Below, piece after piece: positions 22,813-30,887 of a stretch of 33,784 bases of DNA. Numbering within the stretch: the stretch's first letter is position 1; every line of letters starts with the position of its first letter. Below the pieces are notes generated by a model. The model ran no database searches. It had not been told where the DNA came from and saw only the letters and a program-made list of their open reading frames with translations. Origin of the DNA: Alphaproteobacteria bacterium (lineage in GTDB: Bacteria; Pseudomonadota; Alphaproteobacteria; Rickettsiales; 21-14-0-20-44-7); assembly GCA_013288575.1 (NCBI GenBank), contig JABDBO010000003.1, positions 1 through 33,784 of the forward strand. The letters run 5' to 3'. The position numbers and the translations under genes are program-made.

Positions 22813-24303
22813 ATGTTCAACGAGGGTGGAAACCGCATATGCTCGCCTGAGCTGCTAGCGCAAATAGCAGAGGTAATTGACTCGGCGGTAGTAATTACAA
22901 AATTTGGCAGCCTCGGCCAGTTTGACCATCGCATAATCTACGCAAACCCGGCATTTACAAAACTTACCGGCTATAAAAATAACGAAATTATCGGCCGCTC
23001 ACCCGATGTTTTATGCGACCCACGCACTTCTGGTGACAAGATCATCGAGTTCTACACGCGCTGCGCACATGGCGGAAAATTCGCGGTAGAAATTGACAGC
23101 TTCAAAAAACTCGGCAGCGAAATTAAACTCCGCATGGAAGTGACACCGGTCATTGATGAAACTCAAGGCGTTAATTATTACATCCTATTTTTGAAAGATT
23201 TAGCACAAGCGGAAATTCGCGCTGCTATGCCGGAAAGCTTTGGCAGCCGCCCAACTTACGCTTACCAGCCACGTGAAGAACAAGAGCCGGCCCCTGCACT
23301 AAAACCGCAATATCATTTTGAAGTTCCGCCAGTAGCGGCAGTTAAACCAGCGGCAAAAGTTGAGGAAGAAGTTTTCCAATTCCAAACTCAATATCATCCA
23401 GAACCGCAAACTCAGCCACAATCACAGCCGGTTCAACAAGCAGTTCCGCCGAAAAAATTTGATGAACGTTATTGGCTTTCGCCTAACAATGATTTAACTC
23501 CTCATAGCACTCATAGCGCCGCAGAAGATGATGCTTTGCCAAAAGTTCCAGCTGAAATTTCTACTGATGAAAGCATTGCAGAATATTGCAAAACCCAGTT
23601 CTTAGCCAATATGAGCCATGATCTGCGTACGCCATTAAACGCAATTATCGGCTTTTCGGAAGTTATCAAAGACCAACTCTTCGGCCCGATTGATAACTCG
23701 CGTTATGTTTCATATGCCAATGATATTTTTAAAAGCGGACAAGAACTTTTCGCCACTATCAGCGAAATTATGGAGCTCTCTGAAATCGCGCCAGATGAAG
23801 ATTTAAGCGAAAACGAACGCATGAATATTTGCGATGTTATTGAATCAGTCATCGATGTCCTTTCGCCAAAAGCTTTTGAAGCTGATGTGAAAATTATCAA
23901 ATCGCTAAACGTTCACGAGCTGCGCTTAAAAGGCGATCGCCGCAAAATCAAACAAGCAGTAGCCGGCGTTATCAACAACGCGATCAAATATTCAGATAAA
24001 GCCAGCAAGATTGAAATTAGCGCTAATTTAAATGAAAAAGGTGACTTGAAACTCGTCGTTTATGCACGCTCTGCCAATATTATGCCAGCTCGCGGCGGCA
24101 ACGGTTTAATGGGCACCATCACAAAAAAAGCCGAAAGCGAATATCCGGAAATTTCGCTCGCCAAACGCTTTATCGAAGCACATGAAGGCAAATTCGCCAT
24201 TTTTAACTCAGCCATTTCCGGCACTGAAATTGCCATCACATTGCCAGCCACGCGGCTCTCGATGGAACAGGAAAAGAAAACCCTACTCAAAGTTATAAGC
24301 TAG
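22813..24303 (+). CDS. PAS-domain sensor histidine kinase with a degenerate ATP-binding domain
   Basis: The protein is about 496 residues from ATG 22813; a TTG at 22756 would add 19 residues but has no better signal. The order is a PAS domain (about 10-140: IIYANPAFTKLTGYKNNEIIGR), a Pro/Gln-rich linker (about 150-235), a dimerisation domain with an intact H-box (MSHDLRTPLNAIIGFSEVI), and an HATPase-like domain. The N-box is present (GDRRKIKQAVAGVINNAIKYS), but the G1 motif DxGxG is missing; VVYARSANIMPARGG stands in its place, followed by GNGLMGT. ATP binding may therefore be impaired, and it might act as a phosphatase or scaffold. No response regulator is adjacent; CtrA is 3 kb away. No membrane segment is visible, so it is probably cytoplasmic. 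The 164-base gap upstream holds no promoter I would defend. Confidence 0.85.
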   Translation: MFNEGGNRICSPELLAQIAEVIDSAVVITKFGSLGQFDHRIIYANPAFTKLTGYKNNEIIGRSPDVLCDPRTSGDKIIEFYTRCAHGGKFAVEIDSFKKLGSEIKLRMEVTPVIDETQGVNYYILFLKDLAQAEIRAAMPESFGSRPTYAYQPREEQEPAPALKPQYHFEVPPVAAVKPAAKVEEEVFQFQTQYHPEPQTQPQSQPVQQAVPPKKFDERYWLSPNNDLTPHSTHSAAEDDALPKVPAEISTDESIAEYCKTQFLANMSHDLRTPLNAIIGFSEVIKDQLFGPIDNSRYVSYANDIFKSGQELFATISEIMELSEIAPDEDLSENERMNICDVIESVIDVLSPKAFEADVKIIKSLNVHELRLKGDRRKIKQAVAGVINNAIKYSDKASKIEISANLNEKGDLKLVVYARSANIMPARGGNGLMGTITKKAESEYPEISLAKRFIEAHEGKFAIFNSAISGTEIAITLPATRLSMEQEKKTLLKVIS

Positions 24304-24414
24304 TACCATTATTTATTATGAACATGCGCGAGGCAGAAGCCGAGCCCAGCCATGAGCTAGCGAAGCTATATTCCATCTAAAGCGGCAGGAGCCGCGAAGG
24401 GGAAAATTAATAAA
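24304..24414. other. Intergenic GC-rich repeat-like segment with a small hairpin
   Basis: The stretch between the kinase stop and the MarR-like upstream region contains GCGGC/GCCGC around a four-base loop (24382-24395) and a TAGC/GCTA hairpin before it. It resembles neither repeat family described elsewhere in this window closely enough to be joined to them. No gene or clear terminator is seen. Confidence 0.3.
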
Positions 24415-24422
24415 TTGATGCT

Positions 24423-24440
24423 AAAAATGCTGGCATTTTT
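24423..24440. promoter_or_regulatory. Operator-like palindrome upstream of the MarR-like gene
   Basis: AAAAATGC and GCATTTTT form perfect 8-base arms around two bases. It lies 13 bases before TATAAT (24454-24459), which covers the -35 region, and that box lies six bases before ATG 24466. The size fits MarR-family operators, so autorepression of a nearly leaderless message is likely. Confidence 0.55.
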
Positions 24441-24465
24441 ACAAATAAATTTGTATAATATTCAT

Positions 24466-24852
24466 ATGAAACACAAATTTACTCCGCAGCAGCATCGCGA
24501 ATATATTATCCTTTCACGCAAAACCGGGATGGATTGGCTGGAAGTTTTTTCCGGCAATACTGATTTTTATTCCACCTATTTCTGGGAGCTCTTAACCGAA
24601 ATGTGGTTCCATGATAAACCGGTGATGGTCTCTGACGCATTGCGTTATATGAAATCAATCAAAAGCCCATTCACTGCGCGCAAATATTTGCAAAAAGCCA
24701 TTGATGGCAAATTGGTAGTTGAGCGCAAAAACCCGAGTGATGAGCGTTCGATATTGGTTGAGCTACCGCCAGAAATGCGCAAGAAACTCGATGCATTTTT
24801 TGATAAGTCGATCGAGAAACTGCTGGATTCTGCCGAGAATTTGAAAAAGTGA
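24466..24852 (+). CDS. MarR-like winged-helix transcriptional regulator
   Basis: The protein is 128 residues from ATG 24466. An in-frame TTG/ATG further upstream would run through the palindrome and the -10 box and is rejected. Residues about 50-110 form a winged helix: a helix-turn-helix around VMVSDALRYMKSIKSPFTARKYL, then a wing GKLVVERKNPSDERSILVELP, with the 'D-x-R' of the MarR wing (SDERS). A C-terminal helix follows. The first 45 residues are longer and more aromatic than in simple MarR proteins. Ligand and targets are unknown; the palindrome upstream suggests it represses itself. Confidence 0.75.
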   Translation: MKHKFTPQQHREYIILSRKTGMDWLEVFSGNTDFYSTYFWELLTEMWFHDKPVMVSDALRYMKSIKSPFTARKYLQKAIDGKLVVERKNPSDERSILVELPPEMRKKLDAFFDKSIEKLLDSAENLKK

Positions 24853-24862
24853 AAGTTAGAAG

Positions 24863-25270
24863 TTATTCTCTTTCAAAGCTTTTAACTTCAATAGCTCTCT
24901 TTGCCGTAATATTACTAGCCCAGCCATCAGATTCCATAATAAGACTCTCTTGTGGTGACATTGGAGCTTTTTCAACTTCCTGATTCGCTTCTTGTTGCGC
25001 GGTTAAAACAGTTAAACCGCCGATAGCTATAGCTGGTAAAGGTGACTTACGAAAAAATTCTTTTACTGAAAAGCTTGCATTTCTTATCGCGCCGCTTGGC
25101 AATTCCCAGCATAGATATATTGCAACACGAATTGGCCAAATTGGCCTTGCATTCCAACGCTGTGACGCCACATAATCATCGCTGTCCCTTTCTTCAGCAT
25201 AACCATCATTGGGAAATCTTTTGACTGATTCCAATAACGCGGATAGCAACTCTTCAATGCTTTCTCTCAT
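24863..25270 (-). CDS. Hypothetical protein with one possible membrane segment
   Basis: I do not recognise this 135-residue protein. The first 35 residues are acidic and helical (ESIEELLSALLESVKRF). A Trp-rich stretch follows (QRWNARPIWPIRVAIYLCWELPSG), and a possible single membrane helix lies near residues 78-92 (LPAIAIGGLTVLTA), followed by a polar tail. It ends ten bases from the convergent MarR-like stop and is about 50 bases upstream of the acpS 3' end on the same strand. Expression is uncertain. Confidence 0.5.
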   Translation of the reverse strand: MRESIEELLSALLESVKRFPNDGYAEERDSDDYVASQRWNARPIWPIRVAIYLCWELPSGAIRNASFSVKEFFRKSPLPAIAIGGLTVLTAQQEANQEVEKAPMSPQESLIMESDGWASNITAKRAIEVKSFERE

Positions 25271-25321
25271 AAAATGAATATATACAAGCTATTAGCTATT
25301 GTCAATTTTCGTTAGCAATTA

Positions 25322-25666
25322 CTATTCTTCTACTATAGCAAACGCCACTGCATAGTGGAAATCATCACTCAATGTCAGGTGAATTTTAGCAGTTACGCCT
25401 TTGACAATCGCATAAGGCTGGCCGCTGGGATGGTTTAAGATTTTGATATCTTTAAAACCAGTCTGCCCAATTCCCGTGCCAAGCGCTTTTGAAATTGCTT
25501 CCTTGGCAGCGAATCGTTTGGCGTAATGCGCCATTTTGATCTCGCCGGTTTTATCGGTACGCTCTTCGTCGTTGAAAATGCGATTCAGAAATTTCTCACC
25601 AAATTCATCAATCATTCCGGCAATGCGGTTGATGTCGACTATATCTGTGCCAATTCCGATTATCAT
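25322..25666 (-). CDS. acpS: Holo-[acyl-carrier-protein] synthase
   Basis: This 114-residue protein is the standard AcpS size. It has MIIGIGTDIVDINRI (metal-binding Asp8), the catalytic stretch KRFAAKEAISKALGTG (Glu56), and LSDDFHYAVAFAIVEE at the C-terminus. It transfers phosphopantetheine from coenzyme A to apo-ACP and releases 3',5'-ADP, a substrate of the CysQ enzyme encoded nearby. It starts one base after the pdxJ stop; the pdxJ-acpS pair is common in proteobacteria. Confidence 0.96.
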   Translation of the reverse strand: MIIGIGTDIVDINRIAGMIDEFGEKFLNRIFNDEERTDKTGEIKMAHYAKRFAAKEAISKALGTGIGQTGFKDIKILNHPSGQPYAIVKGVTAKIHLTLSDDFHYAVAFAIVEE

Positions 25667-25667
25667 A

Positions 25668-26402
25668 TCATGCCCCGAATTTGCGCGCCTTATCCATTAA
25701 AACCCGCATTTCGATTATTGCCATATCAAGCCCGGCGAATACGGCTTCACCGATCAAAAAATGCCCAATATTGAGTTCGCGGATAATTGGAATGGCGGCA
25801 ATTTTACTTACATTTCCGTAATTTAGCCCATGTCCGGCATGGCATTCCAGGTTCAATTCTTCAGCCTGGGTTGAAGAACACAGGATTTTTTCATATTCAC
25901 CCTTCTCGCCATGCGCATAAGCGCCGGTATGAAATTCAATTACCGGGGCTTTAAGTTCAGCCGCAGCTTCCACCTGTTTGGCATCGGCATTAATGAATAG
26001 CGAAACGCGGATTCCTGCGGCCGATAATTCCTCAACATAGCGCTTTAATTCATCTTTAAGCCGTGACACATCCAAGCCACCTTCAGTTGTCACTTCCTCC
26101 CTTCTTTCGGGAACCAGGCAAACCGCATGAGGCTTTGTTTTTAAAGCAATTTTTAGCATTTCAGGGGTAGCTGCCATTTCCAGATTAAGTGGCAGATTTA
26201 CCTCCATTTTGAGCTCTTCTATATCCCGGTCTTTTATATGCCTTCTATCTTCGCGCAAATGGGCGGTAATTCCGTCCGCACCGGCATCGGAAGCAAGCTG
26301 GGCAGCACGTAGCGGCGAAGGATGCACCCCGCCGCGGGCGTTACGAATTGTTGCAACATGGTCAATATTTACGCCAAGCCTCAGTTTTTGAACGATTGTC
26401 AA
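25668..26402 (-). CDS. pdxJ: Pyridoxine 5'-phosphate synthase
   Basis: The 244-residue TIM-barrel enzyme shows LRLGVNIDHVATIRNARGG, AGADGITAHLREDRRHI, CLVPERREEVTTEGGLDV, GIRVSLFINAD and IGHFLIGEAVF. It condenses 1-deoxy-xylulose 5-phosphate with 3-amino-1-hydroxyacetone 1-phosphate in vitamin B6 synthesis; PLP is used by MetC in this window. The start is TTG at 26402-26400, supported by AAGGAGAAG five bases upstream. It is transcribed with acpS and diverges from the NlpC/P60 gene, with 62 bases between them. Confidence 0.96.
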   Translation of the reverse strand: MTIVQKLRLGVNIDHVATIRNARGGVHPSPLRAAQLASDAGADGITAHLREDRRHIKDRDIEELKMEVNLPLNLEMAATPEMLKIALKTKPHAVCLVPERREEVTTEGGLDVSRLKDELKRYVEELSAAGIRVSLFINADAKQVEAAAELKAPVIEFHTGAYAHGEKGEYEKILCSSTQAEELNLECHAGHGLNYGNVSKIAAIPIIRELNIGHFLIGEAVFAGLDMAIIEMRVLMDKARKFGA

Positions 26403-26464
26403 GCACTTCTCCTTAGAAAAACCTAGATATTTAAATTTTTTTCATTATGGTAACTTCCGCGCAA

Positions 26465-26998
26465 ATGAAAAGACTAAAAAAACTAATTGCCATAATATTT
26501 TTATCCGGTCTGACTGCCTGTGGCACCAGCATGCACGCCTCGCGTGACCCAAACCCAGAAGTTTATACGGATGCGGATGACTTTTATGATAGCGTCATCA
26601 CTGAAATAAATTACACGCCTGATCAGCAAAAGCTCATAAACTATAGCCGCGGCCTGCTTGGCACTGATTATAGCTATGGTAGCGAAAACCCGACTGATGG
26701 GTTTGATTGCAGCGGTTTCACTCAATATGTTTATGCCAAGTCATTGAATTTTAAGCTTCCTCGCACTGCACGTGAGATGGCGCAAACCGGTGAGCCGGTA
26801 AACATAGCTGACCTAAAAGCGGGAGACCTAGTATTTTTTAATTTATTAGGCTTCAAATATTCACATGTTGGTATATATATTGGTAACGGCCGGTTCTTCC
26901 ATGCCAGCACGAATCAGAAAGCAATTGTAATAGGGAATTTGAAAAATGAGTATTTTGCAAAAAGATATAACGGCGCTAGACGAGTCTTATCAAGCTAG
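26465..26998 (+). CDS. NlpC/P60-family cell-wall peptidase, lipoprotein
   Basis: From ATG 26465 the protein is 177 residues; an ATG six codons upstream would spoil the signal peptide. MKRLKKLIAI is followed by a hydrophobic stretch and the lipobox LTAC (Cys19), so the mature protein is probably anchored to a membrane facing the periplasm. The NlpC/P60 domain has the catalytic Cys82 (GFDCSGFTQYVY), His134 (KYSHVGIYIG) and His146 (RFFHAS), and LPRTAREMAQTG between them. Such enzymes cut peptide cross-bridges in peptidoglycan (Spr/NlpC type). The 3' end overlaps dnaN by 53 bases in another frame. Confidence 0.92.
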   Translation: MKRLKKLIAIIFLSGLTACGTSMHASRDPNPEVYTDADDFYDSVITEINYTPDQQKLINYSRGLLGTDYSYGSENPTDGFDCSGFTQYVYAKSLNFKLPRTAREMAQTGEPVNIADLKAGDLVFFNLLGFKYSHVGIYIGNGRFFHASTNQKAIVIGNLKNEYFAKRYNGARRVLSS

Positions 26999-28139
26999 TG
27001 AGCCAGTTGCCAAAAAGGGCAATATTAAATTTTCAATTGATCGCGCCAATATTTTGCGCGCGCTTTCGCATATTCAATCAGTTGTTGAAAAACGCACAAC
27101 CATTCCTGTGCTGTCAAATGTGAAGCTGGAAATTGAAAGTGATAAGCTGCGCTTAACCGCAACTGATATGGAAATTTCCATCACTGAAACTATTCCGGTT
27201 AAATCATCCGGCAATGGCGCAACAACGCTCTCTGCGCAGATTTTATATGATATCATCCGCAAACTTCCGGAAGGTTCGGAAGTTGAATTCTCAAGCGGCA
27301 AAAATGACCAGGTGGAAGTTAAAGCGGGCCGTTCTAAATTTAAACTTCTTTCACTTCCGGCTGAAACTTTCCCGGCACTAGAGCAAAATGATTTGCCGCA
27401 TAAATTTACATTGCCGGCCAAAGAAATGCGCTCGCTGATTGATAAAGTCCGCTTTGCGATTTCGAATGAGGAAACCCGTTATTATTTGAACGGAATTTAT
27501 TTGCACACCGGCGAAGAAAATGGCTCAGCAGTTTTGCGCACAGCTTCAACTGATGGCCACCGTTTGGCGCGGGTATCAATTAACCAACCAGCGGGCGCGG
27601 CAGAAATTCCGGGTGTTATTATTCCGAAGAAAACGGTTGGCGAATTGCGCAAACTTTTGGCTGAATATCAAAATGAAGTTGAAGTTTCGCTTTCTGAAAC
27701 CAAAATTATTTTCAGCTTCGGCGATGTGATTGTTTCTTCAAAATTGATCGACGGCAAATTCCCTGATTATGACCGCGTTATTCCGAAAGGTAATGACAAA
27801 ATCTTGGAGGTGAATTCAAAAGAATTCGCTGAAGCGGTTGACCGCGTTTCGACAATTTCAATGGAAAAAGCGCGCGCGATTAAACTCTCAATCAAAACTG
27901 GCCTAATCGGCATTTCGACTGATTCACCAGATGGCAGTAATGCCAACGAGGAATTGGAAGCAAGTTACAGCGCCGATGCGATCGAAACTGGTTACAACTT
28001 CCGGTATATACTTGATATGATGGGGCAAATTGAGGGCGAAACGACACAATTCATGCTTGCTGACGCTTCAAGCCCAGCATTAGTGAGAGATCCTAGTGAC
28101 GTTTCAGTACTTTATGTCATTATGCCAATGAGAATCTGA
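26946..28139 (+). CDS. dnaN: DNA polymerase III sliding clamp (beta subunit)
   Basis: This 397-residue protein contains the clamp sequence from IKFSIDRANILRAL (residue 27 on), with KRTTIPVLSNVKLE, FKLLSLPAETFPAL, STDGHRLAR, FPDYDRVIP and the C-terminal YVIMPMRI, which forms part of the clamp's protein-binding pocket region. Most DnaN proteins start at the M-K-F-S-I equivalent; here there is no start codon there. The first usable ATG is 26946, giving a 26-residue polar extension and a 53-base overlap with the NlpC/P60 gene. Two giant pseudopilin genes separate it from recF, its usual neighbour. Confidence 0.96.
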   Translation: MSILQKDITALDESYQASEPVAKKGNIKFSIDRANILRALSHIQSVVEKRTTIPVLSNVKLEIESDKLRLTATDMEISITETIPVKSSGNGATTLSAQILYDIIRKLPEGSEVEFSSGKNDQVEVKAGRSKFKLLSLPAETFPALEQNDLPHKFTLPAKEMRSLIDKVRFAISNEETRYYLNGIYLHTGEENGSAVLRTASTDGHRLARVSINQPAGAAEIPGVIIPKKTVGELRKLLAEYQNEVEVSLSETKIIFSFGDVIVSSKLIDGKFPDYDRVIPKGNDKILEVNSKEFAEAVDRVSTISMEKARAIKLSIKTGLIGISTDSPDGSNANEELEASYSADAIETGYNFRYILDMMGQIEGETTQFMLADASSPALVRDPSDVSVLYVIMPMRI

Positions 28140-28166
28140 CCTTAGAATTTGGTGTTAATATAAGGC

Positions 28167-28184
28167 GTTAATTCAAAAATTAAC
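28167..28184. promoter_or_regulatory. Perfect inverted repeat upstream of the first giant pseudopilin gene
   Basis: GTTAATT and AATTAAC form seven-base arms around CAAA. It overlaps the first half of the CtrA box at 28180-28194, so a second regulator could compete with or assist CtrA. It could also be chance in AT-rich sequence. Confidence 0.35.
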
Positions 28185-28194
28185 CCGTTCTTAA
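28180..28194 (+). promoter_or_regulatory. Canonical CtrA box upstream of the giant pseudopilin genes
   Basis: TTAACCCGTTCTTAA matches the CtrA consensus TTAA-N7-TTAA at all eight specified positions. A possible -10 (TATAGA, 28204-28209) lies nine bases downstream, placing the box over the -35 region as in CtrA-activated promoters. The gene starts at 28217. Confidence 0.55.
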
Positions 28195-28216
28195 GGCATA
28201 AATTATAGAATGGGTA

Positions 28217-30820
28217 ATGGCTTTACATAAAGATTTAAATAGGGGTTTTGCCCTCATTATTCTAGCCGTATTACTCGCCATTTTAGGCTTGGTTCTGATT
28301 AGCCGCGTCCCGGCTCAGCCCGATAAAGATAAAGTTGTTTTTATTAGAACCCAAACCAAGCTGGATGCTATTCATGCAGCTTTGCTGAATTATTATAATC
28401 TTAATTCTGGAACTTTGCCCTGCCCAGCCAATCCAACATTAAACACAAAAATCGATGCCGCTTTCGGCACTGCAGTTGCAACCGGTGCCGCATGTTCCAC
28501 AACCGCTTCCTGCCCCGCAGGTTTAGTTTGTGCAGCGGCTGACCCTAATGCTGCTGGCAATTCTACAGCTAACCAAATTAAAATTGGCGGCGTACCGACT
28601 AAAACTTTAGGCTTGCCTGATGAATATGCTTTTGACGAATGGGGTAACCGCCTGACTTTTGCGGTTGATCCAACTGCTGCCGAAAATATAGGCGTTTATT
28701 ATATTGATCGAACTGGTGCTAGTCCCGCTACTGTTCAATATAGCAACACAGCTAATCCTTGTTACACTTCCGCTTCGGCCGCTACTCCAAATTCCGCAAT
28801 TGCGCCAAAAAATTCACGCTGCTTAACTGACGATGTCTTAAATCCAATTACTATTCCGGCCGGCCAATTGCTAACTTATGGCACACATAAGGGTGTTGCC
28901 GCTTTCATAGTTGCGCATGGCAAAGATGGCTCTGCCATTTGGAACCGTAACGGCACTTCGGCAGGCACTTGTGCTAATTATAAAAATCCTAGCGGCACTG
29001 CGCTTATAACAACGGCAACCAGTGGCCTGGCAATTCCTTCTGAGGTCGAAAATTGTAACAATGATGCTAGCTTTATTATGGATACGGAAGGCGAAACTAA
29101 AGACAGCGCAAGCGGCAAATCAAGTTATTACGATGATCTCACAACCTATTTCGTGCCTGGCAAAACTTGCAATAATCCAATTTTTGCGATGATGATTTTG
29201 TCGGGCAGCGCAGTCTCAAAAGCTGAAAAAGATTATTCTGTCGGTAAGTTATGCGACGATGGAACCTACATGAGCGCGGAACAATTAGCAGCGAGCGATT
29301 CAGGCAACCTCTGGATTGCTACTAACGGTAGCACCGCTGGCAGTATAATGAATGGTAGTTATTGCTTGGAGTTGGCTAATGGTAATCCTTTATGCGTTGT
29401 TACCGGAGGCATAAATACAGATGATAAGATATCATTCCCTATGTTTTGGGCAATCCTGCCGCCAGATACCAAAACTTTTACCGCATCTGGATCAACCAAT
29501 TACACAGGTGCTAATTGCCTACTCGCACCACAACCAGCCCCTCCCGGCGCGGGTGTGAGTTATATCCGGCGCTACAAATCTACTAAATGCGTTGAACTTA
29601 ATACATTCTCAAATGTTGTGATGTGCGCTCTTGGCTCAAACGGCACTAATTCCGGTTTTGGCCATATATTTGAAGTTGATACCAACAACACAACATGTCC
29701 AATTATCCAGACCCCTTCATATTATATATCGGGATCTATGACGAGCACCTATCCGTCTGTCTATAGCGATATACTTGCCTGTGCTCCATTCGTTTCAACT
29801 TCTGATATGGTATGTATAAGACAATGGGCCGGTGGAAGCAAAATAGCTGCGTATAGATTGCCTTCCGTTTATGACCATGATGCACATGCTGGCGGCGCCC
29901 CTAGCGGCTCAACAACAACTTTAAACCCATATCTGCCAGTCGGTACAAATACAACTGCCTATTATATTGGTAAAAATGAAGATGGTGGGCAGGCCGATTG
30001 CAAAACTTTGAGCACTGATGAAGTGCTCTGCGTTGTTGCTTATGAGGATATGTATTACGCCGGGGCCGGCCCAACATATTATTGGCGACCAAGGCTTGAT
30101 GTACTCGTTTTTGACAAAGATATCACCACTACTTCTTTAGCTGATACAACCACTTTATGTACAACTACTAGCGGATCAAGCTCTTGCACAAGCCCAGTTG
30201 CAACAAACCCTATTCGCACAAGCACTAGCGGTACAGACTTGCCTTCGCCTAATCCTAACAATAACTGGAATAGTTATTCGCCAGTCAGCGGCACATATGT
30301 ACCACCTAATATTGGCGGCATGTATGGTTTAACCTTCCATTCCACTGATAATCCTCAGGAATATGCCACTGGTGTCTTTTGCAACCCTTACACAACTTTA
30401 GTTGGCGGCGTATTAACTCCAACTCCTGGCAAATTTACCTGCGTAGTAACTTTTTATGGAACTACTGGCTCTCCTAATGATGGGGTTGATGCGGGAGTAT
30501 TTATTGTCACCGCGGGTAGTAGAAGCTTAAATGTTGCACCAACCATAACTGCAGCGCCCGCCCCTACTTGCTCGAGTGCTGGCGGTTATTATGGCGATTA
30601 TCAAACCTGCTCAAAAACATTCTCAAATAACAATAAATTCTTTTGTTTGCAGCAAAATGGCGGCACCACTTGGTTAACTGGTCACCAATACAGAACTATT
30701 TCTTTCCCTGCTGATGGCAACGGATCATGCTCAATTGGTAAATGGAATGATATCCCATTTTATAATTCTATAACTAATCCGAGTGAAGTTTTGACGCAGA
30801 CTACATTCATTCGTAAATAA
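28217..30820 (+). CDS. Giant pseudopilin-like surface protein with six paired-cysteine repeats, paralogue 1
   Basis: The protein has 867 residues. The N-terminus MALHKDLNRG is followed by FALIILAVLLAILGLVLI, a prepilin-like segment in which the usual Glu at +5 is Ile. Residues 30-170 match the pseudopilin type seen in alphaproteobacteria (TKLDAIHAALLNYYNLN, LPCPANP, LGLPDEYAFDEWGNRLTFAV). From about residue 383 six units recur, each with a Cys, 8-20 residues, a second Cys after a hydrophobic residue (for example DCKTLSTDEVLCVV), and then one or two beta strands. First cysteines are at 383, 458, 522, 595, 722 and 798. I infer a disulfide-rich, possibly six-bladed, extracellular domain acting in adhesion or capping a pilus. 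The protein is rich in Thr, Ser, Asn and Gly. A CtrA box precedes the gene. Confidence 0.75.
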   Translation: MALHKDLNRGFALIILAVLLAILGLVLISRVPAQPDKDKVVFIRTQTKLDAIHAALLNYYNLNSGTLPCPANPTLNTKIDAAFGTAVATGAACSTTASCPAGLVCAAADPNAAGNSTANQIKIGGVPTKTLGLPDEYAFDEWGNRLTFAVDPTAAENIGVYYIDRTGASPATVQYSNTANPCYTSASAATPNSAIAPKNSRCLTDDVLNPITIPAGQLLTYGTHKGVAAFIVAHGKDGSAIWNRNGTSAGTCANYKNPSGTALITTATSGLAIPSEVENCNNDASFIMDTEGETKDSASGKSSYYDDLTTYFVPGKTCNNPIFAMMILSGSAVSKAEKDYSVGKLCDDGTYMSAEQLAASDSGNLWIATNGSTAGSIMNGSYCLELANGNPLCVVTGGINTDDKISFPMFWAILPPDTKTFTASGSTNYTGANCLLAPQPAPPGAGVSYIRRYKSTKCVELNTFSNVVMCALGSNGTNSGFGHIFEVDTNNTTCPIIQTPSYYISGSMTSTYPSVYSDILACAPFVSTSDMVCIRQWAGGSKIAAYRLPSVYDHDAHAGGAPSGSTTTLNPYLPVGTNTTAYYIGKNEDGGQADCKTLSTDEVLCVVAYEDMYYAGAGPTYYWRPRLDVLVFDKDITTTSLADTTTLCTTTSGSSSCTSPVATNPIRTSTSGTDLPSPNPNNNWNSYSPVSGTYVPPNIGGMYGLTFHSTDNPQEYATGVFCNPYTTLVGGVLTPTPGKFTCVVTFYGTTGSPNDGVDAGVFIVTAGSRSLNVAPTITAAPAPTCSSAGGYYGDYQTCSKTFSNNNKFFCLQQNGGTTWLTGHQYRTISFPADGNGSCSIGKWNDIPFYNSITNPSEVLTQTTFIRK

Positions 30821-30887
30821 CTATAACTTCAATAAAACTTTACATGGGTTCAAGAGTTGATAAAATATTTGAAATAGGGTTTAGATT

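Noticed and set aside
22840..23220. LOV-type blue-light receptor domain
   Set aside because: The PAS domain reads GRSPDVLCDPRTSG where LOV domains need the GRNCRFLQ motif with the flavin-binding cysteine in a fixed place; that motif is absent.
28155..28171. Another CtrA box (TTAA ... TTAA) upstream of the pseudopilin gene
   Set aside because: Spacing is nine bases; only 28180-28194 has the required seven.
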